This document shows, in pieces, positions 22,378 through 35,900 of a stretch of DNA of 64,000 nt. A program made the translations under genes and the position numbers. Each line of letters opens with the position of its first letter. Position 1 is the first letter of the stretch. The notes under the pieces were generated by a model. It was not told the DNA's origin. It saw nothing but the letters and a program-made list of their open reading frames with translations, and did not search any database. The stretch comes from Rostratula benghalensis (Eukaryota; Chordata; Aves; Charadriiformes; Rostratulidae): NCBI GenBank assembly GCA_013399305.1, contig VXAI01000136.1:310001-374000 (forward strand). The letters are read 5' to 3'.

Positions 22378-23258
22378 TCTATGGGACAAATACGAAAAGA
22401 AAAAGGAAAGAGTAGGAGGAAAGAACACTGCTTTTCAATATTTTATTATTTTTTCCTCGATAAAATTTTGAAAGATGTATTTTCTAGAGAAAATAATATT
22501 TGTAGCCTTCTCTAGAATGCAGCACATGTATTAACATAGGCTTGTTGTTCTAACTTTTCTAACTTGTTCGATGTGCATTTTGCTACAATTGAGAACAATC
22601 TGGTACACCAACTTGGTTGCACATTAATTTCTTACTGTAGGGTTAACTTATGGTGGCACAGACAGGATTTGCAGCAGGGCAAGAGTAGGATGCGAGACAC
22701 ATTTCTTCTGCCTACTTCTCTCATTCACAGAGAAGAAAAAAGCTTTCAGTGTTTACAAATAAATCAATTGGAAAATTTATAAGGTGGCCAGTTAGACTGT
22801 TTTTGGTTCACTGTAGGTTGTAGTTACACTGTTTCCATGAGTTTATGACTAGGAGCAATCAATCAATTATTCAATTTGAGTAATTAAACCACATTTTACT
22901 AACTCCAGAGAATATCCTCAGAGTAGTTACACCAGAGTGTTTCATCCCTTCTAGGTACTAAAAGGTGAACTTGGAAGGTGCTTACAGAGTAACTACCACC
23001 AGTATCAGAGGCCACTGCAGGCTGTTACAGCTGGGATTTTTCCTCAGTCCCAGCAGGCAAACTGGACCCATATCTGCAGAGAAATGTGAAAATGCTTTGA
23101 ATGCCATCCAGTAAGAGCTGTATAACTTTTCCTGAATAAAAAGTCTAGTGAAAAGAGGCTGAAGCATCCAGTTGGGTATCTGAGAGAATGACTAATCTGA
23201 CAGTGCTCTGACTTACCTGAACCCATGCCCTTCATCTTGTACCTTTCCCAGCTCCTAC
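22378..23258. other. Unassigned unique sequence
   Basis: About 880 bases, AT-rich, no gene or repeat recognised. Confidence 0.5.
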
Positions 23259-23288
23259 AGGAGCTAAAAGACCAGGAGCTAAAAGACC
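23259..23288. repeat. 15-bp tandem duplication
   Basis: AGGAGCTAAAAGACC occurs twice in direct succession (23259-23273 and 23274-23288), identical in both copies. Confidence 0.95.
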
Positions 23289-26200
23289 ACAGCATGAGAT
23301 CACATTTCTTTGACACTAGGCTTGTTTCCCCTCCCGCTTTGTCGGTGACATCTGTGACCATTCATAGCGATGGCAACGTCTTTGGAAACTCCCACTTAAA
23401 CCACAACTCCCAGGGAACAAAAGCTGAACACAGCAGCAAGAAGACATGAGAACACCCAGTGGGCAGCCAACACAGCGTCATCCTGGCTGATCCAAACATG
23501 TCCTGTACTGTTCCCAGCGCTGGGCACATTCCTGGGCCTCGGATGACGACTGCAACAATAAATATTCCAGGGGAAAGCCAACCTCATTAAAACCAGTGAA
23601 TCAAATGTGTGTGCAGATTTGAGTCCATGGAGTAACACAGGGAGAAGACTGGCCTGATGCCAAGCGAGATGGCCCCATCTTCTAAATAACTCAGGTTCCA
23701 CAGTCATCAATTCAGCAACACATTCCTGAATTCCAGTTATACCATAGCCCAGTAACTCATTGTTGATGGTACATTTCCCTTTGCAGAACAGGTCAGCGAG
23801 TAAGTTAAAGGTTTGTGCAGTGATGCTTAGGGGTGCCCACCAGCAGCAAACTTAGTCCTCACTGCGATGATAAAATGATTTATTACCTGCAGTAGCAATA
23901 CACACCCTGCCTTCAATTAATTTCCAGATATAGGGTTGAACTTTCACCTCATGAAATCAGAAGAGATGGACTTGCCCTCAGATTTTATTTTATCCCTTAA
24001 AGACAATAGATCTCAGTAAATTGTTCGGATTCACTTCTCCAGACACTTGCAAAATATTTTATTTCTGCCAATCAGACTGGATTATGCTCCTTCAAATCAG
24101 CATTGATGACACTTATTTGAGTGTGTTGTGTTTTTCTTTATCTAAAACTAAGCTGAGTAAGACCTCTTTGTGTTTTTGCTTCTGCTATCTCATAGGAGCA
24201 ATCCAAATGACTAGATAATTCATGTGGGTTGTGGTTTGGGGTTTTTTTTGGTCATAAAATACTACATATTAAAGCATAGTGTGTTGAGAAAAGACAGTTA
24301 TATATAATATGTATAGAAAAGCAGTTTCTATAGAATCCAACTATGCTCTAACTTTCTTTATTATTTTTTTCATTATAGGTTTTAAAAAATCCACATAATA
24401 CTTTTTTAATGTTTTGTGGTTTATAAAAAATCTTTAACAGAAACTGTTAGTTTCAAGGTTCCAAATGAACTGCAAATATCAGGTCATAAATCCTGACATA
24501 TTTGGTCAGGAGGCAAACAAAACTGAAGTTGTTGTTACTTGGTTTTATCAGAGAACAAGATAAATTTCATGGACAGACCAGAGATATAGGTATGATCTTA
24601 CCTTCTGGGGAAAAACTGTTTTGGAAAAATGTTTTGGACCAGTGTAAACACCTAAAAGTCTTGTTATAAATAATTTTCTTTTAGAGTTTAGACCTTTACA
24701 TACAGAGAGTCACAATGAGGGCTTGTTTCAGACTGGGTAATTCCATCATATCATGTGTCCTAACAGAGATGGGAAATTCAGTGATATTTAAGAATTAGAA
24801 CCTACTTTTCTGAGCTGTGTCCCTTAAAGTGCTATATATCTTAATTTCCTGTTGTTTAACTGAACGTTTAATAACTTTGTGTACATATGGCACATCTATG
24901 CAATGTAGAGTTACTTGTAACTGCTTTAGGAGTAAACATGAATATTTGTTTGGTCATTTTTCTTGGTTACAGATCAGAAACTAAAGCCTCGGACAAAAAC
25001 TTGTTTCATCTTGAAGGTCTAGTTACATAAAATTGTAAAGAAACAAGTTTAAAAATAGTTGAAGAGAATATAGGTTTCTGACCTATTTGAAACAGTTTCA
25101 CCTCCTATAAGCCCCTGAGAAAACTAAAGGGATACCTCAGATAAGTGGGTTAGGTAAAAAAAGAGATATTCTGAGAAATTTCTGCCACAAGACCCAAGTT
25201 AGATTCCAGATCTAATGTTTATGTGTTATTAACTCACATGAATCAGTTAATAAGATGAGCGGGTAAAGAGTTCTATCAATGAACAAGTCACAAAAGTGGC
25301 AAAGTCCCGAAAGTTGTTTCTCTCTTCCCACTATGATACAGAAAAGGGGTTAAAAAAGCCTTAAATGGAACAAGCCCTTTGATTTCTTATGAATTTTTAC
25401 CTCATCATCTCAGCCTCAGACCTCTGCTCAGTCCAACTCCAGCTCTAAGACAAGTGAGAAAATATCCACAGATTGAAATCTGGAGGAAATAATCTTCCCA
25501 GCTGGAACACAGTATTTGTATGGTGTTGCTGAAAAGACAATGTAAGATTGGACAGGAATTTTATTTATGTTTTTCCTGTAAGTAGGTGAAATACTACTTT
25601 AATTAGAGATAATGGCGTCTCTGGTTGAAAACCACAGCCTGTTTATTTAGATTCTATGTTCCTACAAAGGGAAATAATGTAACACTGGCAAGCAAAGAAA
25701 AATAGTACTTAACAGAGATTTTAAATATGGGGTAGTCTTAGAATGCCTTCTTTTGTGTGCAGCTGACTTTACCGTTATTTTGATTTCCAGATAAATATGA
25801 TTACTCAATTATCATAGTAATTAGTTATATTTGCCATTTATTAATATTGAAATTACCCCTGCTAAACATGTGGTGCCTTCTATGCCTTTTACTGCAATAA
25901 ATTTGATATTGAAGTAATGCTTACAATGTATTTCAATCATTTACAATATACTGTGGCATAAAATTTAGACTAAGGTTTAGCAGGGCAATTTTCTTGGAAA
26001 GCTCTCCTCACAGGGACAGGCAGAAAAATTATAAAAAATTATAAGCTAATGTTCATAGTGTCTATTTTTTATTCATTGTTTATCTCTTTTCTATCTTCCC
26101 CTTTCCCCAGTTTTGAAAAAAACACAGTTAAGACTACCAATTTGGGACATTTATGGCTGGGTTTAATTGCAATTTTCTTGCATGTCTGGCAGCGAACCCT

Positions 26201-27324
26201 GTGTAACAGAAATAGTGGGTTTCATTGAACCTGCAAAGGCTTTCCAGTATTATTTAAAAGAGATAATTGTACACTTTTTCTGTGTATTAGGGATCTTCAG
26301 CCCTGTGGGCAGTTTTCCTGGAATAAATGCTGTGGGATTGTTGTCTATCCAATACGTAGTTTTGTTGGAAAAAGTCTTTCTGCTTACACAGTGTATAGAG
26401 AATAGATTTATTTTAGTTATTGCATTGCTTTCTTCCATTTGGACATGGAAATAAAATTAATTTTCCTTTCCTGAGCATTTACTGTTACCTCTTTGACATA
26501 ATGGGCTAAGGGGCAAGTGAAGTTAAAACATCTGAGCTAAGCAGAGGTGACACTAACCAGTTTTACTGTGAACGGCTTGTCAGACAGTATTAAGCTTTGC
26601 CTGGGTCCATCAGAGTTTCTAACCTGTTAATAAATATTGCCACCAAAAATTTACTACAAAATTATTTTCCTTTTTCAGAGAACATAAAGCCAAAATTTTG
26701 TTCATTGTCTCCATCAGGTATTCAGTTTGCATAGAAAAAAAAATAATAATGAAAAACGCTGGGTTTAGCGAGAAATGTACCCTCAAATGTACCCCCTAAA
26801 TTGTTGTGGGGGTTTTTTTTCCCAATAAATTTGAGCAGTAAATATGACAAAATAGTTGGAAGGCTAAATTAGGTCTGCCTGCAGGATGCCTAAATCTCAA
26901 ATCACCTATTAAAAGCATTCATGACAACACATTTTGCTTTTTAAGCTCCCTGAACACATCACTTTCTGAAATCTCTCTCTGTTCCCAAGATGGAGTTATC
27001 TGAAGCACTCCTCCTAATGTGTCTGAACAGTGAAACTAGCCTAAAGCACTATAACTTTAATGCATTATAAATGAATCACTATGGATACAGGGTGTCTTGA
27101 TGATCCTGAGTATTTGCCTTTGTATTACATTTTGATATTGGTGATGTTCGCCTACCCGGCAGAAAAACAAGCGTTATAAAATTTGATTAATTTATTAGAG
27201 CAGTCCAATTAAACAGGTTAAGGGGATAATGAAATATAACCAAAGTTTAAAGAGTCAGATGTGCCATCTGCCCAGTTCTCACAGGGGATGAATTCACAAA
27301 CCTTTTAACCAGCTGCAGTGGCAC
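23289..27324. other. Unassigned AT-rich unique sequence
   Basis: About 4 kb with no gene and no recognised repeat. Two blocks (about 25740-25960 and 27030-27240) are very AT-rich with many TAAT/ATTA cores and few homopolymers, which is the look of conserved non-coding elements; they are given as findings. The longest open frame (95 codons, 26167-26454, +) has hydrophobic residues but no motif I can name. Confidence 0.5.
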
Positions 27325-27440
27325 CTGACGGGTCAAATCCTGCAGCCTGGGCTCAGGACCACGTCACCCAGCGTTTGGTCCAGGACTCGGTGGCGGTTGC
27401 ATCGCATCTCTCCCCAGGGCACGACGGGAGTGAGGAAGAC
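27325..27440. promoter_or_regulatory. Small CpG-rich islet
   Basis: At least eight CpG dinucleotides fall in roughly 110 bases, in a region where CpG is otherwise rare. The segment is also more GC-rich than its neighbours. It is too short for a standard CpG island, and no TATA or initiator pattern or exon is evident next to it. Overlapping frames on both strands are probably by-products of the high G+C content. Confidence 0.3.
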
Positions 27441-27960
27441 AGGAAGGCACAAGCAAACCTCCAGCTGTCCTTCCTGCTGTGTGCTGAATGCCATCTGTCA
27501 CATGAGCCAGGTCCAGGGTTGGTTTCCATGAGAAAATATGCTCCAAAGGCAATTGGCTCTCCATCCTGACTTTGCATTTTCTTATCGAGTTTCCTCTGAT
27601 TTCAGTGAGAGGTCTGGCTGAATGCTAACTAGGCAAGGATCGCAGGATTTAGCCCAAGGCATCCTGAAAATCAGGTTGGAAAGTCTTACCTGTGATTATA
27701 AGTTGGCAAGGTTGTAGTCCCCACTTCTTGCCTCCTACAACTGCTTCGCCACCACGGATCCATGTAGTAGTCTACAGACCTCTGGTCAGATAACAAAACA
27801 GCACTCATTCACCTGAGCAGCCTGTTTCCCACACAAATCAGCATTGCATCTCTTACTGCTTTAGAAATGAGTCCCTTAGGAGCTAATCCAACAGCCACAA
27901 AAATTCATGGGCTGTCTCCAAGGGACTGCTGCAGATTTTAGGTGAGAGATTCAACGGTTC
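27441..27960. other. Unassigned sequence, possible very old repeat trace
   Basis: The phrase GCAAGGATCGCAGGATTTAG at about 27635-27654 resembles an ancient amniote repeat motif (AAGGACTGCAGGATTTGG-like) known from old LINE-derived sequences. The match is short and uncertain. Otherwise nothing is recognised. Confidence 0.3.
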
Positions 27961-28497
27961 ATGCCATCAACTGTGTTCCTAAGGCTAGGAAGCAAATGTT
28001 GCTTGCCTCATAGAGCACCTATAGAATATACTGATACATTTACTGACATTTTTATGAACTCCCACACCTTTAAGAAGGGAGAGATTTGCTGTAAAAAGGG
28101 AACCACACATTATGTGGATGAACTGTTTTGCAGATTCCAAATCTGCACAGAGATCATGGAGTCCAGACTGATGACTAGATTTTCTTCACATCCAGGATCC
28201 AGTGGATGTCCTGAAGAGCAGCTTCAAATTCACAAATTCTCCTGCTGTTCTTCAGATGATTGCAGCCTCCCAGTAACCATATTATCTTACTGGCAGGGCT
28301 TTTGTTCAGTTAGAAATATGCAGTATGACAAGATAGTGGTTGCCTCTGCTCTGTGTCAGATTTTATCTGACAGAGAAGTCAATACTAAGTGTGTAATGAC
28401 CTGCGACACAACCGCTTTACTGTTCCTACTTGTCTTATCCTCCGTCCCTTCCAGCCCATCTTTCACTGAAGCATCTAAAAACCCACAGATGTTATAG
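27961..28497 (+). other. Unexplained 178-codon open reading frame
   Basis: The second longest ATG frame in the window. The product has a cysteine-rich first half (for example GEICCKKG and SCCSSDDCS), a hydrophobic stretch near the C-terminus (TALLFLLVLSSVPSS, about residues 150-164) and the end FTEASKNPQML before TAG. I recognise no domain, and the start has no strong Kozak context. It stands alone, with no repeat family or neighbouring exon to explain it. Chance remains the simplest reading. Confidence 0.12.
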
Positions 28498-31400
28498 CTC
28501 CATGTATACTTAAATATGTCAGCTACTTGGGCTAGTTAATGCCACCTCGCACAGTTCCTCAACAGAAAATCTGAAAGTAGGATTTTTTTCTGTTTTTACT
28601 CCTTTCTTTATGCCAAGAAGAAAGTCCCTCTGCATTTTGCATTTTTCCTTCATTACCTCTTTTAGTTCTGCTGCAATAACTCAAGCTGAACTTAAACTTG
28701 AGTCCTACTCGTCTCAATTTGATCTCCAATATTTTCTTGGACTTGACAGTTTTAGTCTGCAGAGTAAACATCTGTGAAATCACAAATTAAGGGAATTTAC
28801 TCATGATATAAATTGAGGAAGTTATGAAATGCAGCCCCTCCTTTTGAAGTGTGCTGTTGGCAGATACGCACGGGTGAGAAGCACATCATGGTGAAAAAAA
28901 AATGAGCTCCACATCTCATGTTGTTCTCTCCCTGCTCTGTCAGGGCATGGCAGGTACATTTTGCCTCCAGAAGGAAAAATCCTGCCTTCCACAGCAAAAG
29001 AACATGATCATGTTATGCTCAGAGTTAACACCTTGCTCATGTGAAACAGCCTTTCTTGGGCTCCCCAGAAGGAAAAGGGCTCATTGAGCAAGTAAAACAC
29101 ATTCACATTGAAGAGGAAAATAGGTGACCCCGGAGTTGAAGAAGACAAAGGGATGAGAGAGAGGGAGTATAATCATTGCCATTTCTTAAATAAATCACTG
29201 AAGCCTGTGCAGAAGTCAACTACTTGTCCATGTAAATTTTTAATGCAGTACACTCCCTTGGTGGCATCTTTATTTCCCTGTGGCAGTAGGGAGATGTTTT
29301 TCAGACTGTAGCATTTTATATAAGCTCTGCATATCTTCATTCTGGTTACTGAAACCTGCTCTGTGATGCTGTATCTCTTCTAAATCAACCAACCAAACAT
29401 TCACGGAGACAACAGCTCCCTCTTGATTTGCTCTGAAAAGCAACCCTTTTGCCATGTTCCTTGTTCCACTTTTTCAGCTTTTTCAGTGTCAGCTTCATCC
29501 CTGGTGTATGACCAGGAAGGCAGAGAAGAGAGTGAAGTATAAAGGGGATTATACTAATTTACTGCACAGTTGCTTCAAGTCTGTTTTTTGTGGGGTTTGT
29601 TCTTGTCCTTTATTTTTTTCTTCTTCCCTTTTTTTTTTTTTAATTAATTATCTGCAAAAGGATCTTCATGTTTACTTTATCTCAGTGCTTTTCTCCCTCC
29701 GTTATACTTTCTGAGCTTCCCACACCATGACAGAAAGACAGAAGACCAATGCCCTTTATAAAAGTCAACAGCAGACATGGAGAGACTGTCCAATAAAAGC
29801 ATTCCTCAGAGAAATTAAAACTGCCAGGAGTAGTTTACAGTCAGTGTGGTTTGTGGAGAGTGATGGCTCCCCAGGTGATAGGCAGGTGATCATGGCTGGA
29901 CTCCGAAGAGGTTTCCTCTTCTTGCTTTGGCACAGGCCTAGGTGCCCTCTGTTTTTTACAGCTGCCCTTCATGTATCCCACAGGGATAGGAGGGGAAGTT
30001 TTGCAAGCATACCTGAGAAGAGAGAGACTCTAAAGATTAAGTTTTCTGCATAATAAATATCAGCAGCACATGTGGCACTTCTTTCCTGGGACACCTGCAG
30101 TGCTGCAAGTGCCCTAAATATCTCTTTGTAGGGACTTCAAAGAGATTAGACTTCTCTGGTTTTGATAAGGCATTCAGGGCACTTCAACTGGCCTGATAAT
30201 ACTGAGTTGTTTCCTAATGTAGGAACGCCATGTTCAGAAATTCAGAAAGGGGTTGGAAATCCCTTTTCCACATTCTTTACTCTTTTTCTTCTTTTTTTAT
30301 GTTTTTTTCTTTTTGCATAGTGAATGCTGGGCATTTCAGGTCAGAGGGGGGTTAAGATTGATCTCGGAGGGGTGATGCAGTCAGGGACAGGTCAAGGAGG
30401 AGTGCAGATCACTGCTACCAAATGCACAGCAGATGCTGCAGAGCAGTCCTTGGGCTTCCCAGCACCTTTGCAGAGTCAAAGGAAAGGGCTATGAGATTTA
30501 ATCACTGAGAAGCAAATCTGTTAAAGCAAAAACAGTGTGATGAAAGCAATAATCAATGCAGGCATAAAAGGATTTATATAACTTTTAGGTAAATAGTTAT
30601 TTGGTTTTAGTTATGTTTTCCACACAATCTAGCAATCACAAACTGTTTTATATTCCTCTGCAGTCTTCTCTGAAGAAAGCATTTTCTAAATTTCCTTTAA
30701 TGATGTTTTAATTGCTACTTTCCCTTTCGAGCCCTCTCTGTACAGGGAATAGCACCTTCAGCTGCTGATGTGCACAAGGAAGAAAATTTACCTGAAGAGG
30801 AATCTGCTTGTGGATAGGGCACATGGACATGGAGAGTTGGATCTCACACAGCACCAAGCTGAAAAAGAATGAAATAGTTTGGTGGGCCATAGAGGCCACC
30901 AGGAAAGGCTTTAGGAAAGTGTAATCAGCGTCACAATTTTGTCCTGCATGGTAAAAGTGCTGAAGGAACACAGTGAACTGCTCTTCACTTGCAATGCACG
31001 TACTCATGGGTTTGGTGCCTGAATCTGTTCATCACCCTTCATCTCTTCCAAAATACCTCTCTGCTGCAGGAGTTCAGTCCTATGTCACCTATGGCACCAT
31101 CTGGTTAAACACAACTTACCACATATCAAAAACTTCTTATCATCTGACTGAGCCCCAGTTACCACTCCTGCTTAAAAAAGGAGCTTGTACATCTGAAAGA
31201 GTCAGGGATTTTCTCCCTGTGTTTTGGGAGAAAATTCCTATTGGAGGCCCAAAAAAAAATTGAAGCAGGAATGAGTTGCTGTTAACAATAGGGAAAGAAC
31301 ACACAAATGTCCGTTTTTCTGCCTGGTCTGTAATTTCCAAAAAGTACTAACGAGGAACTGTGTTGCAAAGCCAAGAATAACTCCTTTGCCTTTTAGTGCC

Positions 31401-32913
31401 CTGAAAAGAAATAGTTGTCTGAGAGACATGCTGTTATTCTTGGCAGACCATTGCAGCTCAGCTCTCAGTGAACTTCAAGAAACAGAAATACAAGGATGTG
31501 AGGCACCTAACAGGAAACCTGGTTTTCCCCCTCTTTCCATGGCCTTATGGACCGACAAATCCATGGGAGTTACCTCCTTGTGTTCATTCTTTTGAGCCAT
31601 CTACAGACTCAGCGTTGTTATAAGACCTTCTAACCACTTGTGCACAACACAGGATTGCTCAATGTTTTACAGATGCACTTCCTGTTTGAAATAATAGCTC
31701 AATTCAGAAAGAAAAATATAGAAAAACAGTGTAGTTTCCCTTGTCTGCATTTTTTTCAAAGTGTAAGAGACTTCTCTCACTTATTTTGAAGGTTTTGGGT
31801 AGGTTGTTGGTGTTTTTAATCGTAAACCAAAGAGAATAAAAATGTAAGTCTGATCTCAATATCAATATGATGACATTGTAAAGGCATTTCTTTAGTCTCT
31901 GCCCAGTATCATTCTACTATAGCAGCTAAAGTTGTGTGCCTGGCATGAAGACCTGCTCTGCCTCCCACCTCCTACCAGACAGATGAAGCAAGAAAGAAAC
32001 CTTTCCCTTTCCTTAGCTATCATTAATTAGCTTAAAAGCTATTTGTTAACTACTGATCATTTAAAAGCCAGATTTCAGTGGTTACACACGATGTTGTAAC
32101 CCACATTGGATCCACATTAGTAACTCAAGTAGGAAATTCATTAAAGGCTGAAATAATTCCTAGCACAGCAACTATCTTTTCTTGGAAAATGAAACCACAT
32201 AGTGATAGATGTGGTCTCATGTAAAATTCAAATAACAGTGGTTTAAAATATTCTCTAGGTCACTGGGGAGCTGTTTACAGAAGACCAGTATCTTTGAACT
32301 TTGACTGGTAAGACTTCAAGTTGTGATTTGAGTGCAACTTGGTTGCGGCCTAGAAAGGTTTGCATTTCTTGGTTAAAGTTATTCATAGCTTATAGTTCAG
32401 ACGACTGAAACCTTTTCTACCAATGCGAATTGGCTTCTGGATTGGACTATTTTGCTGTGTTTAGCAAAGAGAGAACTGGCATCCTGCTTCTCTGCATGCT
32501 GTTCAGTATGCACCGGATCATTAATGTGAAATACTGCACCTTGGTTTGCCATTCATCTTAAAGATGAACTGCAGTTCCTTAATGGTCTTGAACTTTTAGT
32601 TTAACAAAATAAATAATATAAATCCTTCAGTGTAGGGCAGAGGGGAGGAACCAAAAGTGCCCATTCCTGGCAGTGGGGTTATAAAGAACTCTGCTCGAAA
32701 ATGCCTTCCATCTTATTAGACATTACTGATTCCCTGACATCATTTCTTGTTGTGGATTAATTGTCACTGGCCAAGTATTTTGCACAACACAGAGGGTGCC
32801 AAGGAATTATCTGAGCACAGACATCTATATGAAATTGGCTAATAGAATTTAGAAATGCTGCCCAAGGTTCTTTGGCTAGTGACACCATAATATCCCACTA
32901 ACTTTATTTTTCC
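28498..32913. other. Unassigned unique sequence
   Basis: About 4.4 kb without a recognised gene or repeat family. It contains a 14-bp palindrome at 29001-29014 and a T-rich stretch at about 29608-29646. Frames such as 29727-30053 (+, 108 codons) and 30708-31007 (-) have no motif I can name. Confidence 0.5.
29001..29014. repeat. 14-bp perfect palindrome
   Basis: AACATGATCATGTT is identical to its reverse complement. It could bind a homodimeric factor, but a single site in 64 kb is weak evidence of function. Confidence 0.9.
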
Positions 32914-32935
32914 TTTTTTTTTTTTTTTTTTTTTT
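32914..32935. repeat. Poly-T run of 22
   Basis: An uninterrupted run of 22 T. If it were the poly-A tail of a - strand retrocopy, coding sequence should follow to the right; none is recognised there. Confidence 0.95.
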
Positions 32936-35900
32936 AAGTATGAAATTCACACTTCTTTATAGCCAGGTTCTTTTTTCCTATATTAGGGTCATATTTCAGA
33001 GCAGTAGACAATAAACTCTTTTGGGGTTTAATTATTTTGCTTCTATTAGAACATTTTGGGCCAACGCACAGGAAAAACATGACTCATGACCAACACTTCA
33101 GTGAGGAGTGTCAGTTTAATTTCTGCACAGGCCATAAAAAATGACAGCAATTTACTGTCTGCACAAAATCATTCTATTCATTGCTTTGTACTATTGGTGT
33201 TTGATTGCACTATCATTGATGATGACAAAAAAACCATGCTGATTTCAGCAGGAGAGAAAATTAAATTTAAAATAAGTAATCCATGCAATGTGTTGCACAT
33301 CTCAAGAAAAGTAGTTGTCAGGTTCAGTGTGAAGGCACAACACTAATATTTTCATATTCCTGGTGAAATCTAACCCGGGACTGGTATGTCAGCAAGAGTT
33401 GCAGGTGATCCTAAAGAGACAGGTTTGTAATGTATCCTGTAATATGAGAACAAGGTCAGTCAATTAAAGAAAAAGAATGGCAAATTTAAAATATGTGAAA
33501 TTTTCTCTTTTCATATAGGTTAGCCTAGACTGTCAAAATCATTGAATAGAAAGTCATCAGGTTAAATATTATGGCTGGAAGTTTAGAGAGTTTGAAGCTT
33601 AACTTGCCAATTCATACTCCTGTGCAATGGTAATTAGACACTGTCCTGATGGTCTTCAGGTTCCAAGAATGACAAATTTCTTCTTTTGAAATTCACTGTG
33701 TACTTGATGAGCTTCAGCATAGTTATGAGGGTCAAAACAGGAGAAAAAAAAGATTCTCAAAGGTCAAAAGTATAGTTACAAAGTATAATAACATTCCTGT
33801 TCCTTCTGATTTGCTGTGGGAGCTGGGTACCAAACCCTGAGTGGTGACTCTAACTTTCTCCCCCATTGTGTTTTGACTATGAGTAAGGTACATGAAATTG
33901 AAACTTGTATGGGTAATCTCGTGCTATGTTGCAAATATAACCAAAAGGGAGAAAAAAAGCAATATTTAATGAACACAGGGGGGGGGGCATGGGCTTCAGG
34001 CCAGAGGTTTCAACCAGTATAGCCCAAATAGGAATGAGTAGACTGAAGTACAAAGAGGCAGGACAGGATCACTTGTAACCCCAGAGCACATTTGAGTTGG
34101 ATTATGGAGGTCAGTGATTGAAGAGGACATCTGTGTCACTCCCAGTGTTATTCCCATGCCCTGTAATAGTAGAGGGCACATGAGGCACACCACATCAGAA
34201 TACAGGGTGCATCTGCCAATCACCTAGCATGCTCTTCAGTGTTTTTCTCACAGGGCTTGCTGTGCTCTATGACATAAGTGCTAAGTTTCTGAGCATATTC
34301 CCATAAAACTTTTATTGTTCCAGTTTTCTGGTTTTACCTACAACAATGTTACTCTGTTGGAGAGGCTTTGCTGCTTCTTAGTGCAAGGAAGTAATATGTA
34401 CCAGGGGTGAAACACAAAGCAGAGGCTGCTTTATGCTCCAAGCAAACTGATGATACTGCATGAAGACACAGAAATAACCCTGGGTGTGGTTTTGGCTTTA
34501 TGACAGGTTTTTGTAATGGAAGGATCTTTATTATGGCTGGAGAGTCTTTATTATTAATAACCCCAGAGAATGGGGCCAGATGGGATACCATGGAAGAGAT
34601 TATTTATCTCCTTTCCCTGGTGTGCTACACAGTGACCCACACCTCCATTTCTCTTGACAGAGGTTTGACTTCCCTGTTCATGAAACCCTACAGTGATGGA
34701 AACTCTTTCTTGAGCCAGTTTTTGTAAGAGCTTGCCTCCTTTTCTTCAAAAGTGTTTCCCACTGACCTACCACAGTGTCAGTTCCTGCAGGGGAAACCCA
34801 CCGTATCTTCCTGTGAAAGTCACAGACACAGAGGTCAGCGTGTTCCAACCCTTGTCACGTGAAGATGATAAAATATAGCTTGGCTTTCATCTGCCAGGCT
34901 AAATTTTCAAGCTTTCAAGTATAAAACTGTCCATTTAATTTATAAATGCACCAAATCCAATCTACCATCATTAAGTCGCATGCAATTTATTATGCCATTT
35001 TAAAATATTTCTTTCCAGATTACAAGCCGTTTCTGAAATATATGGCTGCTCTGTAACCAAACAACAAAAGAGCCCAAGCAAACAAGACCCAAGAGGCTGT
35101 TTTGTGAGACTTGTTACACACAGGAATGGGATGTTCTGGGGTTCACGGAAGAATTGCTGTTGTCGAGGCATTTTCTCTACTAAATTTTCAAATTGCTGTG
35201 ACAAGACTCTGAAAATGGTAAGAGGGAGGTTATAGATCTGTCAAGGTGTCAGTGCAAAGAAATGTTTCTGTGCACACCTGGTGGGTATTTGGATAAGATA
35301 GGAAATCACTTTGCAATGGTAAAAAAGTGCTGAGAAAGTTCATCCCTCTGTTACTGCTATTTTGTGCTACACCCACCTATTAAGTTTCTGTATCACTATA
35401 GCACGCACAGCTCTTTCTTTCCATTCATTACTCTGTAATCTATTCAAATATCTAGATGAAGGGATCTTTCAGAGTAGACCTCTTATTTTTGTAACTAGAA
35501 CCCTGACCAGTCGGTTCCTGCGGGACATAGACTAACTTCTTTCTCACGGTAAAATCCAAACCATTCTGTAACACACTGTAAAATGAGACTATTCATTTAA
35601 CACCGTGTCACAAACTGTTCACAACAAATGAGACAGGCAGGCACCTCTCCTGCCAGCTGCTAACACCCTGCTTACTTCTCTCAGCTCTGGCATTTCCAGT
35701 CACATCTTTCAGAGAAGAGATCATCGTGATTTTGAAGGACAAATATTTCGTAAGTGAGAAAGTGATTTAGGTACATTTTGCCAAGTTCAGAATCCTGACA
35801 CTAACCATGAGTAAGTTGGTGCTCTGGGATAAATTGCTGTGTTTATGTTGCCTTTAGATACTGCAGTTAGGATGTTCTCAGATGATCATTAATAAAGAAA

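Noticed and set aside
22249..22515. 88-codon frame with repeated FVLFC units
   Set aside because: The repeat peptide is the translation of the GTTTT microsatellite.
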